From contig JAPOVV010000115.1 of the NCBI GenBank assembly GCA_026707945.1, forward strand, positions 485,646 to 549,645: a stretch of 64,000 nucleotides of DNA, in the 5' to 3' direction. The position numbers and the translations under genes were made by a program. Below, in pieces: positions 9,267-17,276 of the stretch. Source of the stretch: Gammaproteobacteria bacterium. GTDB taxonomy: Bacteria; Pseudomonadota; Gammaproteobacteria; Pseudomonadales; Azotimanducaceae. Each line of letters starts with the position of its first letter. Within the stretch, counting starts at the first letter, position 1. The notes under the pieces were generated by a model that ran no database searches, was not told where the DNA came from, and saw only the letters and a list, made by a program, of their open reading frames with translations.

Positions 9267-9294
9267 GAAAACCACACAGAACTACATAAGCGCC
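9267..9294 (-). repeat. Right terminal inverted repeat of the TnpB element
   Basis: This is the inverted partner of 7902-7929, with 25 of 28 positions matching. It begins only 7 bases after the tnpB stop codon, and its outermost base (9294) is part of the stop codon of the convergent flavodoxin gene. Confidence 0.75.
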
Positions 9295-9755
9295 TAATAG
9301 ATTCCGGCCTCTAATCCGATCGCCATCGCCAAACCTAGTTCTCGACAAGCTTCGATTTGATCCGGTGTCGCGACACCTTTCACGATGATCGGTTCCTGGA
9401 CTTCGATAAAAGGGTAGCCTTTGCCGATGCGTCGAATTGCCGTCAACGCGCCGGTCCCGTCGTTCCCCGCACTAATGAAAATGCCGCAAGGCAACGGTTT
9501 GATCTTACCTTCAACTTCGTAGAAGGTCCGATCGAGAAAGTCCTTCATACCGCCTGACATGTAACCGAAATTCTCAGGTGTACCTAGTATCAAGCCATCT
9601 GCAGCAAGCAGGTCAGATGCGTCGGCTTCGAGGGCTTGCTTCATCACAACGTCAGTCGATTCGATTTCATCGTCTGTGGCTCCCGCGTGTACTGCGTCCG
9701 CCATACGTTGCGTCTGACCTGATTTAGAGTGATAGACGATCAGAAGTCGTGGCAA
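9294..9755 (-). CDS. Flavodoxin-like (WrbA-type) NAD(P)H-dependent FMN oxidoreductase
   Basis: The 153-residue protein has the flavodoxin fold. The phosphate-binding loop is YHSKSGQTQRMADAV near the N-terminus, and the FMN-ring loop is TPENFGYMSGGMKDFLDR (about 59-76). Such proteins bind FMN and reduce quinones or other acceptors in the cytoplasm. The start appears to be TTG at 9755, because no ATG or GTG precedes the conserved LLIVYHSKSG strand; the ribosome site is poor. The C-terminal GLAMAIGLEAGIY is complete, but its stop codon is formed at the border of the TnpB element, which inserted exactly there. Function should be intact apart from its lost natural 3' flank. Confidence 0.85.
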   Translation of the reverse strand: MPRLLIVYHSKSGQTQRMADAVHAGATDDEIESTDVVMKQALEADASDLLAADGLILGTPENFGYMSGGMKDFLDRTFYEVEGKIKPLPCGIFISAGNDGTGALTAIRRIGKGYPFIEVQEPIIVKGVATPDQIEACRELGLAMAIGLEAGIY

Positions 9756-9916
9756 AGTAACTAGGAATGCAGATAGCGGGAGGCACCATTATTGTGATCT
9801 GCGTGTTCATTGGATGAGGTATGTCGTGCGGGTCGTCACGTTCAGCTCAACTCCACATCAATCGCGCGCAAGCTTGGCGTACGGATATGCAAAATCGCGT
9901 GTACGGAGGCTTGTGC

Positions 9917-10882
9917 ATGGAACTGAATAACGAAGCACTGTTAGATATCCATCACCGAATGGTGCGAATCCGGACGTTTGAGACGGAAGCGGGCAAGTTG
10001 GCTGAAGCCGGCAAAATCCCGGGCGCATTACATCTATACGTCGGTCAGGAAGCGGTTGCCTCCGGCATCATGGCACATCTCTCCAACGACGACTGGATTA
10101 CGAGCACGCACCGCGGTCATGGCCATCTGATTGCGAAAGGCGGTGAATTCGGCAAGATGTTTGCCGAATTGTTCGGTCGTGCAACGGGCTACTGCAAAGG
10201 CAAGGGCGGCAGCATGCACATTTCCAACATGGATTTAGGCATGCTCGGCGCTAACGGTATCGTAGGTGCAGGTCCGCCGATTGCCGTCGGCGCAGCGTTT
10301 TCGATCAAGTACCGAAACGTCCAGAACGTCGCGGTTACGTTCTTTGGCGATGGAGCTAGTAACGAGGGCTCATTCCATGAAGCTGCGAATATGGCGGCGT
10401 TGTACAAGCTACCGATGTTGTTCGTTTGCGAGAACAATGGCTATGGCGAGTACACACCGCAAGCCAACCACCAAGCGATCGTTGACGTTGCTGATCGCGC
10501 AGCAGGATACGGCATGCCAGGGGTTGTCGTCGACGGAATGGATGCAGTCGCGGTTTATGAAGCCGCGGACGCGGCGATTGAACGTGCGAAGGCTGGCGAT
10601 GGTCCATCGTTACTTGAGTGCAAGACGTATCGCTTCTTTGACCACGTTGGCGTCCGTGGGATGGGATTGAGTTATCGAACCGATGAGGAACTCGCGGAAT
10701 GGCAGAAACGTGATCCCATTCATATGTTTGAGGCGCGTCTGGCCGAACTCGACGTGTTATCGAAGGAAGATGCGGTAAAGATCCATGAGAGTGTGTTGGC
10801 AGATGTGCAAGAAGGCATTGAGTTTGCGGAAAACAGTCCAATGCCTGATCCTGCGACATTGCTTGAAGATGTGTATGCCTAG
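9917..10882 (+). CDS. acoA: Thiamine-diphosphate dehydrogenase E1 alpha (acetoin/pyruvate type)
   Basis: This is the alpha subunit of a 2-oxoacid or acetoin dehydrogenase E1 component, which decarboxylates or cleaves its substrate on thiamine diphosphate. The cofactor motif runs from GDGASNEGSFHEAANMA (144-160) to ENNGYG (172-177). An open frame extends upstream to 9821, but the ATG at 9917 has a strong GGAGG at 9905-9909, 7 bases before, and gives the normal N-terminus, so I chose it (321 residues). It is first in the operon E1a-E1b-AcoX-E2. The AcoX neighbour argues for acetoin cleavage to acetaldehyde and acetyl-CoA, but pyruvate or another oxoacid cannot be excluded. Confidence 0.85.
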   Translation: MELNNEALLDIHHRMVRIRTFETEAGKLAEAGKIPGALHLYVGQEAVASGIMAHLSNDDWITSTHRGHGHLIAKGGEFGKMFAELFGRATGYCKGKGGSMHISNMDLGMLGANGIVGAGPPIAVGAAFSIKYRNVQNVAVTFFGDGASNEGSFHEAANMAALYKLPMLFVCENNGYGEYTPQANHQAIVDVADRAAGYGMPGVVVDGMDAVAVYEAADAAIERAKAGDGPSLLECKTYRFFDHVGVRGMGLSYRTDEELAEWQKRDPIHMFEARLAELDVLSKEDAVKIHESVLADVQEGIEFAENSPMPDPATLLEDVYA

Positions 10883-10914
10883 TTGTAGATGTCTCGCGGA
10901 AAGTAAGGAAAACC

Positions 10915-11904
10915 ATGGCTGAACAACGTGAATTGACGTACATTGCTGCCGTTGCAGAAGCTTCGCGAACGGTGTTGCTTGAACAGGAGAATGCGTTTAT
11001 CGCTGGGGAAGATGTCGCGGGCGCTGGGGGTGTCTTCGGTTCGTATCGCGGCATCTTGGACGAATTTGGCGATGAACGTATTGTCGATACGCCGATTTCT
11101 GAAGAAGGCATCATCGGCTTGGGCGTTGGTGCGGCAGCGACGGGCCTCCGTCCGATCGTCGACATCATGTTCATGGACTTCATGGGCGAATGTATGGACG
11201 AAATCGCCAATCAGATGGCGAAGATGCGTTACATGTTCGGTGGCTCTGCATCGTTGCCAATCACGGTGATCACGATGTCGGGCGGCGGCATGAATATGGC
11301 CGCACAGCATTCCCAAAGTCTTGAGGCGTGGATTTGCCACTTACCCGGTCTGAAGGTCGTCGCGCCATCGACACCGTACGACGTGAAAGGTTTGATCATC
11401 AGCGCATCCCGTGACGACAACCCAGTGTTCGTCGTACTGAACAAGCTCTCGCTAGGGAATCGAGGGCACGTACCTGAAGAGAGTTACACCGTCCCTTTAG
11501 GTGAAGCGAGTGTCGTTCGTGAAGGCTCAGATGTTTCGATCGTAACGTATAGTCGGATGGTAGGAGAATCGATCAGTGCGGCAAATACCTTGAGTGAGAA
11601 CGGTATCGAAGCCGAGGTGTTGGATTTACGTTCGTTGCAACCTATGGATACCGAAGCGATTGTCGCTTCTGTCAAGAAAACACAACGAGTCGTCGTCGTA
11701 CATGAAGCCGTGCGGTTCGGCGGTCTCGGCGGGGAAATCGCTGCTCAAATCCAAGAAGATGCTTTTGACTATCTAGATGCCCCAGTGGCACGGGTAGGTG
11801 CACCATTCAGCCCAGTTCCGTTCAGTCCGGTACTCGAGCAAGCGTACATTCCTAACGCGGGTCGCATCGTCACGGAAGTAAACGAACTTCTGAACGCAGC
11901 CTAG
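10915..11904 (+). CDS. acoB: Thiamine-diphosphate dehydrogenase E1 beta (acetoin/pyruvate type)
   Basis: The 329-residue beta subunit pairs with the product of the preceding gene, 32 bases upstream, to form an alpha2beta2 E1. It has the transketolase pyrimidine-binding domain with GEDVAGAGGVFGSYRG and DTPISEEGIIGLGVGAA (catalytic Glu), and the C-terminal domain with VVVVHEAVRFGGLGGEIAAQI. An AAGGAAAACC ribosome site precedes its ATG. The product should deliver an acyl unit to the lipoyl domain of E2 encoded two genes downstream. Start and family are secure; the substrate is inferred only from context. Confidence 0.88.
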   Translation: MAEQRELTYIAAVAEASRTVLLEQENAFIAGEDVAGAGGVFGSYRGILDEFGDERIVDTPISEEGIIGLGVGAAATGLRPIVDIMFMDFMGECMDEIANQMAKMRYMFGGSASLPITVITMSGGGMNMAAQHSQSLEAWICHLPGLKVVAPSTPYDVKGLIISASRDDNPVFVVLNKLSLGNRGHVPEESYTVPLGEASVVREGSDVSIVTYSRMVGESISAANTLSENGIEAEVLDLRSLQPMDTEAIVASVKKTQRVVVVHEAVRFGGLGGEIAAQIQEDAFDYLDAPVARVGAPFSPVPFSPVLEQAYIPNAGRIVTEVNELLNAA

Positions 11905-11913
11905 CGAACGAAC

Positions 11914-12927
11914 ATGGACATTGGCATCATTGCCAATCCTGCTTCAGGAAAAGATATCCGGCGTCTTACCGCTCGTGCATCGGTATTCGACAACCAGGAG
12001 AAGTCGGCAATCGTGCGCCGTTGTATCGCTGGTATCGAGGGGTTGTGTCCCGACGCCAATATTCACTACTATCCGGATACTCATCACATCACTCAAGCCG
12101 CGCTCGCCCAGTCTGGTCTGCGAAGCCATCCGATTGATGGGGAATTCACCGCGACGGCATACGACTCGACGTTAGCAGCACATCACCTGCGAGATGCGGA
12201 CGTCGTGATTTCATTGGGAGGCGACGGGACGAACCGAGCGATTGGTAAAACCCTAGGCGACGTGCCGTTAGTCGCGCTGTCAACGGGAACGAACAACGCA
12301 TTTCCGGTCTTCTGTGAAGCGACAACCGCCGGAATGGCGGCAGCCCTTCTCGCGATGGGGGAATTGCCGCTCGACGAAGTTGCACCGCGGACCAAAGCGC
12401 TGCACGTGACATTCGAAAATGGCGAAACCGATTTCGCGCTCATCGACGTGGTCGGAACCCACGATGTCTTCCATGGCACGCGAGCGATACTGGACCCTTC
12501 GAGATTTGTCTTCGCCGTATTGAGTGTCGCGGACCCTAGTAAAGTTGGCATGACAGCGATAGGTGGGATGTTGCAAGTTGTCGGTGACGAACACGATTTT
12601 GGATTGATGCTGTCATTTCCACTAAACGATGCAGTGAGTTCAATGCATCAGGTCTATGCGCCAGTGGCGCCAGGAATGGTGCGACCGGTCCGACTCAACG
12701 AGTTCGTGAAATTACAGTTAGGTCAGTCGCATTCATTCAATGGGGCGACTATGCTCGCGTTTGATGGTGAGCGGGAACGTGTGTTGAAATCGGACGAAAG
12801 CATCACCGTGTGTGTGCAGCGAGATGGACCACGTCGAGTGGATGTCAAGGCATGCATGGAAAGTGCCGTGAACTCAAATGCTGATAGCTGTGTTGGCTTT
12901 AAACAGGTGACGAAATATGCCCACTGA
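11914..12927 (+). CDS. acoX: AcoX-like protein, ATP-NAD kinase family
   Basis: The 337-residue protein belongs to the NAD kinase/diacylglycerol kinase fold group. The N-terminal IIANPASGKD and the nucleotide loop LGGDGTNRAIG (101-111) are the diagnostic parts. AcoX proteins occur in acetoin dehydrogenase operons; their precise reaction is not firmly established. It begins 10 bases after the E1 beta stop and overlaps the E2 start by 11 bases, so it is embedded in the dehydrogenase operon. This gene is the best clue that the complex acts on acetoin. In most described clusters acoX precedes acoA; here the order is A-B-X-C. Confidence 0.8.
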   Translation: MDIGIIANPASGKDIRRLTARASVFDNQEKSAIVRRCIAGIEGLCPDANIHYYPDTHHITQAALAQSGLRSHPIDGEFTATAYDSTLAAHHLRDADVVISLGGDGTNRAIGKTLGDVPLVALSTGTNNAFPVFCEATTAGMAAALLAMGELPLDEVAPRTKALHVTFENGETDFALIDVVGTHDVFHGTRAILDPSRFVFAVLSVADPSKVGMTAIGGMLQVVGDEHDFGLMLSFPLNDAVSSMHQVYAPVAPGMVRPVRLNEFVKLQLGQSHSFNGATMLAFDGERERVLKSDESITVCVQRDGPRRVDVKACMESAVNSNADSCVGFKQVTKYAH

Positions 12928-14116
12928 AATTTACCTGGTTAAAGTCGGTATGACCATGACCGAGGGAATTGTTGACGAGTGGTATATCGCGGACGGCGAC
13001 CCGGTTGAACAAGGACAACCGGTGTATCGCCTCGAGACTGAGAAGGTGAATCTGGATGTCGAGGCGGACGTTTCGGGTATCGTGAAGCACATCGCGCAAG
13101 TCGGAGAGACGCTCGCACCGGGCGATGTAGTTGGATGGATCTACGCAGCCGACGAGACGATACCTGACGAACTACCGACACCGAAAGCCAATCCAAACAT
13201 TGTTGCACTCGATGAAAGCGCTGAATCAGGCGTTACGGCGACGAAAGTCGTATCGGAAGAGAAGCCATCCACCACGCGAGTCAAAGCTTCGCCGGCCGCA
13301 CGTCGATTGGCCGAAGAGCTAAATGTTGACCTTTCGCAAATAGAGGGAACCGGACCGGGTGGTCGGATCACCAAAGACGATGTAACAAACGCGGCAGAGG
13401 CACCGAGCGGTGGGGGCGCGTCGGAAGGTTCGGTTGATATATCGCTGAAGGGAATGCGTAAGGTCATTGCGGATCGGATGTATGAGAGTTTGCAGACGAC
13501 CGCACAGTTGACCATCGAAATGGAAGTGCGCATGGACGATGCAATCAAGCTGCGTACCGCCTTACTCGATGAGTGGGAATCGAGCGGTATTCGCGTCACG
13601 TACACGGATTTGGTGGTCTCCGCGTGTGTGAAGGCGCTTCAGGGTCACCCAATGATGAACTCGACACTCGTCGACGGTGTCATTCACTCGAATCCTTCAG
13701 TCCACATGGGTATTGCTGTTGCACTTGACGAGGGATTAATCGTCCCGGTGCTACACGACGCGGACGCGAAGTCACTAAAGGAATGCGCAGCGGAAGCAGC
13801 GACATTGGCTGAGCGCGCGCGAACAGGCAAGCTCATGTTAGATGAAGTAAGTGGTGGAACGTTTACCGTGACATCATTAGGTATGTACGGGGTCGATACA
13901 TTTACCCCCATACTCAATTCGCCACAAACGGGCATTCTCGGCGTCGGGCGAATCTATGACGGCGTACGCTGGGTCGACGATCACGCGACTCGAACACAGA
14001 ACTTGCGCCTGTCGTTGACGTGGGATCATCGAGTGATAGATGGTGCGCCTGCGGCTGAATTTTTGAGGGACGTAAAAGACCAGCTAGAGTCGCCGTACCG
14101 CTTGATTCTTCAATAG
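12917..14116 (+). CDS. acoC: Dihydrolipoamide acyltransferase, E2 component
   Basis: This 399-residue E2 is the core of the complex. It has one lipoyl domain (about 3-80) with Lys43 in ETEKVNL as lipoylation site, a peripheral-subunit-binding domain (SPAARRLAEELNVDL to GRITKDDV), and the catalytic acyltransferase domain with HRVIDG near the C-terminus. It transfers the acyl group from E1 to CoA. The ATG lies inside the end of the AcoX gene. No dihydrolipoamide dehydrogenase (E3) gene follows, so the complex must borrow an E3 encoded elsewhere. The single lipoyl domain fits acetoin and branched-chain type E2s. Confidence 0.9.
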   Translation: MPTEIYLVKVGMTMTEGIVDEWYIADGDPVEQGQPVYRLETEKVNLDVEADVSGIVKHIAQVGETLAPGDVVGWIYAADETIPDELPTPKANPNIVALDESAESGVTATKVVSEEKPSTTRVKASPAARRLAEELNVDLSQIEGTGPGGRITKDDVTNAAEAPSGGGASEGSVDISLKGMRKVIADRMYESLQTTAQLTIEMEVRMDDAIKLRTALLDEWESSGIRVTYTDLVVSACVKALQGHPMMNSTLVDGVIHSNPSVHMGIAVALDEGLIVPVLHDADAKSLKECAAEAATLAERARTGKLMLDEVSGGTFTVTSLGMYGVDTFTPILNSPQTGILGVGRIYDGVRWVDDHATRTQNLRLSLTWDHRVIDGAPAAEFLRDVKDQLESPYRLILQ

Positions 14117-14206
14117 CAGCTGACGTGAGTCACGCAACCAAATAGTCGTAATACACTTAAGATTGATTTGGCATTACGTCCGTACACCTATCGGTTTTGA
14201 GGCCCC

Positions 14207-15442
14207 ATGTCCGCTAGTGGTTCACCGATCGATCTGAACTTAATCGAGCGTGTGCGTGAGCAAATTAGTCCGCACATCGCTCAAACGCCGCTCTATCGAT
14301 CGACAACGTTATCCCAGGTTCTAAACAACGACATATATCTGAAGCTGGAAAACCTTCAATTCACGAGCTCTTTTAAGGAACGCGGCGCGCTCGCGAAACT
14401 AAATTCACTGTCTAGCGAACAACGCGCAAAGGGCGTGATCGCCATGTCGGCAGGTAACCACGCTCAAGCACTTGCCTACCATGCACGCCGCATGGGCATT
14501 CACGCAACGATCGTGATGCCGCGGACTACACCCGTCGCGAAAATCGATAAGACGCGACACTTCCGGCCAGAGATCGTGCTCCACGGTGCGTCGTTCGATG
14601 AGACCATCGAGTATGTCGAGGAACGCCGGAAAAAGGACGACCTCACACTTATTCATCCGTTTGACGATTCGACCGTGATAGCCGGGCAAGGCTCAGCGGG
14701 GCTTGAGATCCTCGAACAGTTACCGGATATCGATACGGTTGTTGTACCGGTCGGCGGCGGTGGTTTGATATCGGGTATCGGACTAGCCGTTAAATCACGA
14801 AAGCCCTCTGTGAAGATCGTAGGCGTTCAATCCGCACACTATTGCCCTGTCTACGCCAAGTTCAAAGAAGAATCTTGGAAGTCAGAACGTAACCAACTTT
14901 CGATCGCGGAAGGCATTGCCGTTAAACGACCTGGCAAACTCACTTTGCCCATCGTTGAACGGGTGGTCGATGACATGGTGATCGTGTCAGAATCCGCGAT
15001 AGAGACGGCAATGTTCAGATTCTTGGATATCGAGAAATTCGTAGTCGAAGGCGCTGGCGCAGCATCGCTTGCCGCTGTCGACGCGTATCCGGATATCGTG
15101 AACGGAAACACGGTTTGTCTCGTCAGCGGGGGGAATGTCGATCCGGCCGTCATTGCAGACATCATCCAGCGAACGCTTGTTCGTACGGAACGTATCGTGC
15201 GGCTCCATTCGACGGTTCAGGATATTCCTGGTTCGCTTTCAAAGCTCACGAACGACATTAGTAACACGGATAGCAATATCGTGGATATCTACCATCGGCG
15301 GTCGTTCGGCAGCTCAACGCTTGATGCGACTGTCGTCGAGATGATCGTGCAGTTGCGTGGCGAGGACGACAAAGCATCATTGATCGAAAAGCTGCGTGAA
15401 CTTGGCCACGCGGTGACCGATCCGGACCAATCGATCAATTGA
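14207..15442 (+). CDS. ilvA: Threonine ammonia-lyase with C-terminal ACT domain
   Basis: This PLP enzyme deaminates threonine (and serine) to 2-oxobutyrate, the entry into isoleucine synthesis. The PLP lysine is Lys57 in SFKERGALAKL, the phosphate-binding glycine loop is VGGGGLISG, and an ACT-type domain lies at about 325-405 (VRLHSTVQDIPGSLSKL). At 411 residues with a single ACT-like domain it matches the short form found in many bacteria, not the roughly 510-residue double-ACT E. coli IlvA. It is therefore less clear whether isoleucine feedback applies. It starts 90 bases after the E2 gene. The ilvBHC genes lie about 18 kb downstream. Confidence 0.88.
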   Translation: MSASGSPIDLNLIERVREQISPHIAQTPLYRSTTLSQVLNNDIYLKLENLQFTSSFKERGALAKLNSLSSEQRAKGVIAMSAGNHAQALAYHARRMGIHATIVMPRTTPVAKIDKTRHFRPEIVLHGASFDETIEYVEERRKKDDLTLIHPFDDSTVIAGQGSAGLEILEQLPDIDTVVVPVGGGGLISGIGLAVKSRKPSVKIVGVQSAHYCPVYAKFKEESWKSERNQLSIAEGIAVKRPGKLTLPIVERVVDDMVIVSESAIETAMFRFLDIEKFVVEGAGAASLAAVDAYPDIVNGNTVCLVSGGNVDPAVIADIIQRTLVRTERIVRLHSTVQDIPGSLSKLTNDISNTDSNIVDIYHRRSFGSSTLDATVVEMIVQLRGEDDKASLIEKLRELGHAVTDPDQSIN

Positions 15443-15527
15443 ACTCTAAGTGTTATTGAGGCCACACGGTGCTCAACACGTATCGTTTACATCATTACGG
15501 CTTCTTCAACAATAGAAAGGACAAGAC

Positions 15528-16283
15528 TTGGACAAACCGGTATTGATTACAGGTATGAGTGGCTTGATAGGTTCTGCCGTTCAGCGTGCCATGACATCGG
15601 ACTATGGGCTGCGCGCATTAAATCGTAGGGAAGTCGATGGCGTTCCTACGACGCGAGCTGAACTAATCGACTTGGATTCAATTCGACCAGCCTTTGATGG
15701 TGTGGACACAGTCATTCACCTCGCCGCGAAGGCGGGAGAACGATTTACGTGGCAAGAACTGCTTGACACCAACGTGACGGGTACGCGAAATGTCTATCAA
15801 GCAGCGGTCGATGCGGGTTGCCGCCGTGTCATTTTCGCCAGCAGCGGGGCAACAGTGTCAGGGTACGAACAGATCGAACCGTACAAGTCACTCGTCGAGG
15901 CGCGATATGACGAAGCGCCGAATACATGGGATCTCATTACGACGGATATGCCAACACGGCCAACGGGTGTCTATGGTAGTACGAAGGTGTGGGGTGAGGC
16001 TTTAGGCCGGCACTTCGCTGATACGACCGCTCTTTCCGTGATCTGCTTAAGAATCGGCTTCGTTAATCGCCAGGATCGACCGTCTCGACCTCGCGACTAC
16101 GCGATATGGTGTAGTCAGCGTGACATTGTCGATCTAATCGTCAAGAGCGTTCAGATCGACGAATCCGTCAAATTCGACGTGCTATTCGGTACATCGCGTA
16201 ATCGATACGGCTATCGTGATTTATCGAGAGCGAGCAATATCGCTGGCTTTGATCCACAGGACAGCGCCGACGATTTTCGTTAG
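15528..16283 (+). CDS. NAD-dependent epimerase/dehydratase-like extended SDR
   Basis: The 251-residue protein begins with TTG at 15528, preceded by GAAAGGA, and immediately shows the nucleotide loop TGMSGLIGSAV. The dimerised catalytic region contains SSGATVSGY and YGSTKVWGEAL, where Tyr and Lys form the YxxxK pair. DVVIHLAAKAG-like strands (TVIHLAAKAG) confirm the extended-SDR fold. Related proteins act on nucleotide sugars or uronates (uronate dehydrogenase-like), and the specificity is not readable. It is somewhat short for the family and ends soon after the substrate-binding region. Its 3' end faces the LLM gene across a clear hairpin. Confidence 0.8.
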   Translation: MDKPVLITGMSGLIGSAVQRAMTSDYGLRALNRREVDGVPTTRAELIDLDSIRPAFDGVDTVIHLAAKAGERFTWQELLDTNVTGTRNVYQAAVDAGCRRVIFASSGATVSGYEQIEPYKSLVEARYDEAPNTWDLITTDMPTRPTGVYGSTKVWGEALGRHFADTTALSVICLRIGFVNRQDRPSRPRDYAIWCSQRDIVDLIVKSVQIDESVKFDVLFGTSRNRYGYRDLSRASNIAGFDPQDSADDFR

Positions 16284-16287
16284 GTCG

Positions 16288-16317
16288 ACCTTCAGATGAA
16301 GTTTCGACTCTGAAGGT
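16288..16317. terminator. Hairpin between convergent epimerase and LLM genes
   Basis: ACCTTCAG (16288-16295) and CTGAAGGT (16310-16317) form a perfect 8-bp stem. The loop itself contains AGT-TTCG-ACT, which can stack as a short extension with a bulge. It sits between two convergent genes, so a bidirectional terminator is the natural reading, although neither side has a long T-tract. Confidence 0.45.
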
Positions 16318-16328
16318 GCGATCCCTAA

Positions 16329-17192
16329 CTATTTCTTTAAGTCGCTGATGACGGCTGCATATCTGTCAAGATACGGTAACACCGTATCACGGTCTTCAGA
16401 CGGTACGTTAAAGATAAACTCATCGAAGCCTTGCTCAGCGCGTCCCTGAATCTGCTCCGCATCGGGGAACATTCCAAATAACGCCAACGTGAGGTCTTTG
16501 AGATCGCGTTCTCGTGCATCCATGGCCGCTTTGAGTCGTTCCATATTGCCTGATCCGAGACCACCAATGGGCATCCACCCGTCAGCGTACTCTGCGACCC
16601 GGTCGAATACCCACTTGGAATTTGCACCAATCCATATAGGGGGTCCTCCTTCCTGGACAGGCTTGGGATATGACCAGATCGGATCGAAGTCAACGTACTC
16701 GCCGTGGTACTCGGCTTCTTCTTCAGTCCAAATCGCACGCATCGCAGCAACTTTTTCTCGAACAATAGCCCAGCGGTTTTTGTAGTTGGCACCGTGGTTC
16801 TCCATCTCCTCACGGTTCCATCCAGCGCCGATACCCACGATAGCACGACCATTCGAAATCATGTCGAGCGAAGCGATGACTTTAGCTGTCGTGATCGGAT
16901 CTCTTTCGATGATGAGGCAGATACCCGTCCCGAGTCGAATGCGTTCGGTAACGGAAGCGCACGCGGACAACGCAACAAATGGGTCGTGTGCGTGCCAGTA
17001 TTGCTTGGGCAATTCACCGCCTCCTGGGAACGGCGTTGCACGACTCGCTGGAATGTGCGTGTGCTCGGGGAAGAAGAGGCTATCAAACCCCCGTTCTTCT
17101 ACAGCCTGTGCAAGCGATGCCGGTTGGATCGAGTAATCCGTGGGAAACGTTGAGATCCCAAATTTAGCGTTCTCCAATCCTGCAAAAGCCAT
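16329..17192 (-). CDS. LLM-class flavin/F420-dependent oxidoreductase
   Basis: The 287-residue protein is a luciferase-like (LLM) TIM barrel. Typical blocks are FFPEHTHIP near residue 40, RIRLGTGICLI, the GRAIVGIGAGWNREEMENHG segment, and PPIWIGANS. Members use reduced FMN or F420 to oxidise or reduce varied substrates. The pattern fits the subgroup annotated as F420-dependent (TIGR03619-like), yet whether this organism makes F420 cannot be judged here. The gene is convergent with the epimerase and divergent from the acyl-CoA dehydrogenase at 17277, with about 85 bases between the two starts. Confidence 0.85.
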   Translation of the reverse strand: MAFAGLENAKFGISTFPTDYSIQPASLAQAVEERGFDSLFFPEHTHIPASRATPFPGGGELPKQYWHAHDPFVALSACASVTERIRLGTGICLIIERDPITTAKVIASLDMISNGRAIVGIGAGWNREEMENHGANYKNRWAIVREKVAAMRAIWTEEEAEYHGEYVDFDPIWSYPKPVQEGGPPIWIGANSKWVFDRVAEYADGWMPIGGLGSGNMERLKAAMDARERDLKDLTLALFGMFPDAEQIQGRAEQGFDEFIFNVPSEDRDTVLPYLDRYAAVISDLKK

Positions 17193-17276
17193 CAGTCGCT
17201 CCTTACTTGTGCTATCTGCTCTAAGCGAGTCTTCGATTTATGATACAGGTGAGGAATACAGATTTGAGTATGGTCC

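Larger units (their letters stand above)
7902..9294 (+). mobile_element. TnpB-only mobile element bounded by 28-bp inverted repeats
   Basis: The unit is about 1.39 kb and carries one gene, tnpB, with no transposase. Its ends are near-perfect inverted repeats (7902-7929 and 9267-9294; 25 of 28 positions match). Immediately outside are TAATAAAT (7894-7901) and TAATAGAT (9295-9302), a likely 8-bp target duplication with one change. The right end abuts the flavodoxin gene and supplies the last G of its TAG stop. IS200/IS605-type elements, the usual hosts of tnpB, have subterminal hairpins and no inverted ends or duplications. This unit therefore looks like a TnpB passenger moved in trans by a DDE-type transposase. 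The repeats are seen; the mechanism is inferred. Confidence 0.62.

Noticed and set aside
9821..9916. Longer N-terminus for E1 alpha
   Set aside because: The extension has no homology to E1 alpha proteins, and the strong GGAGG before 9917 marks the true start.
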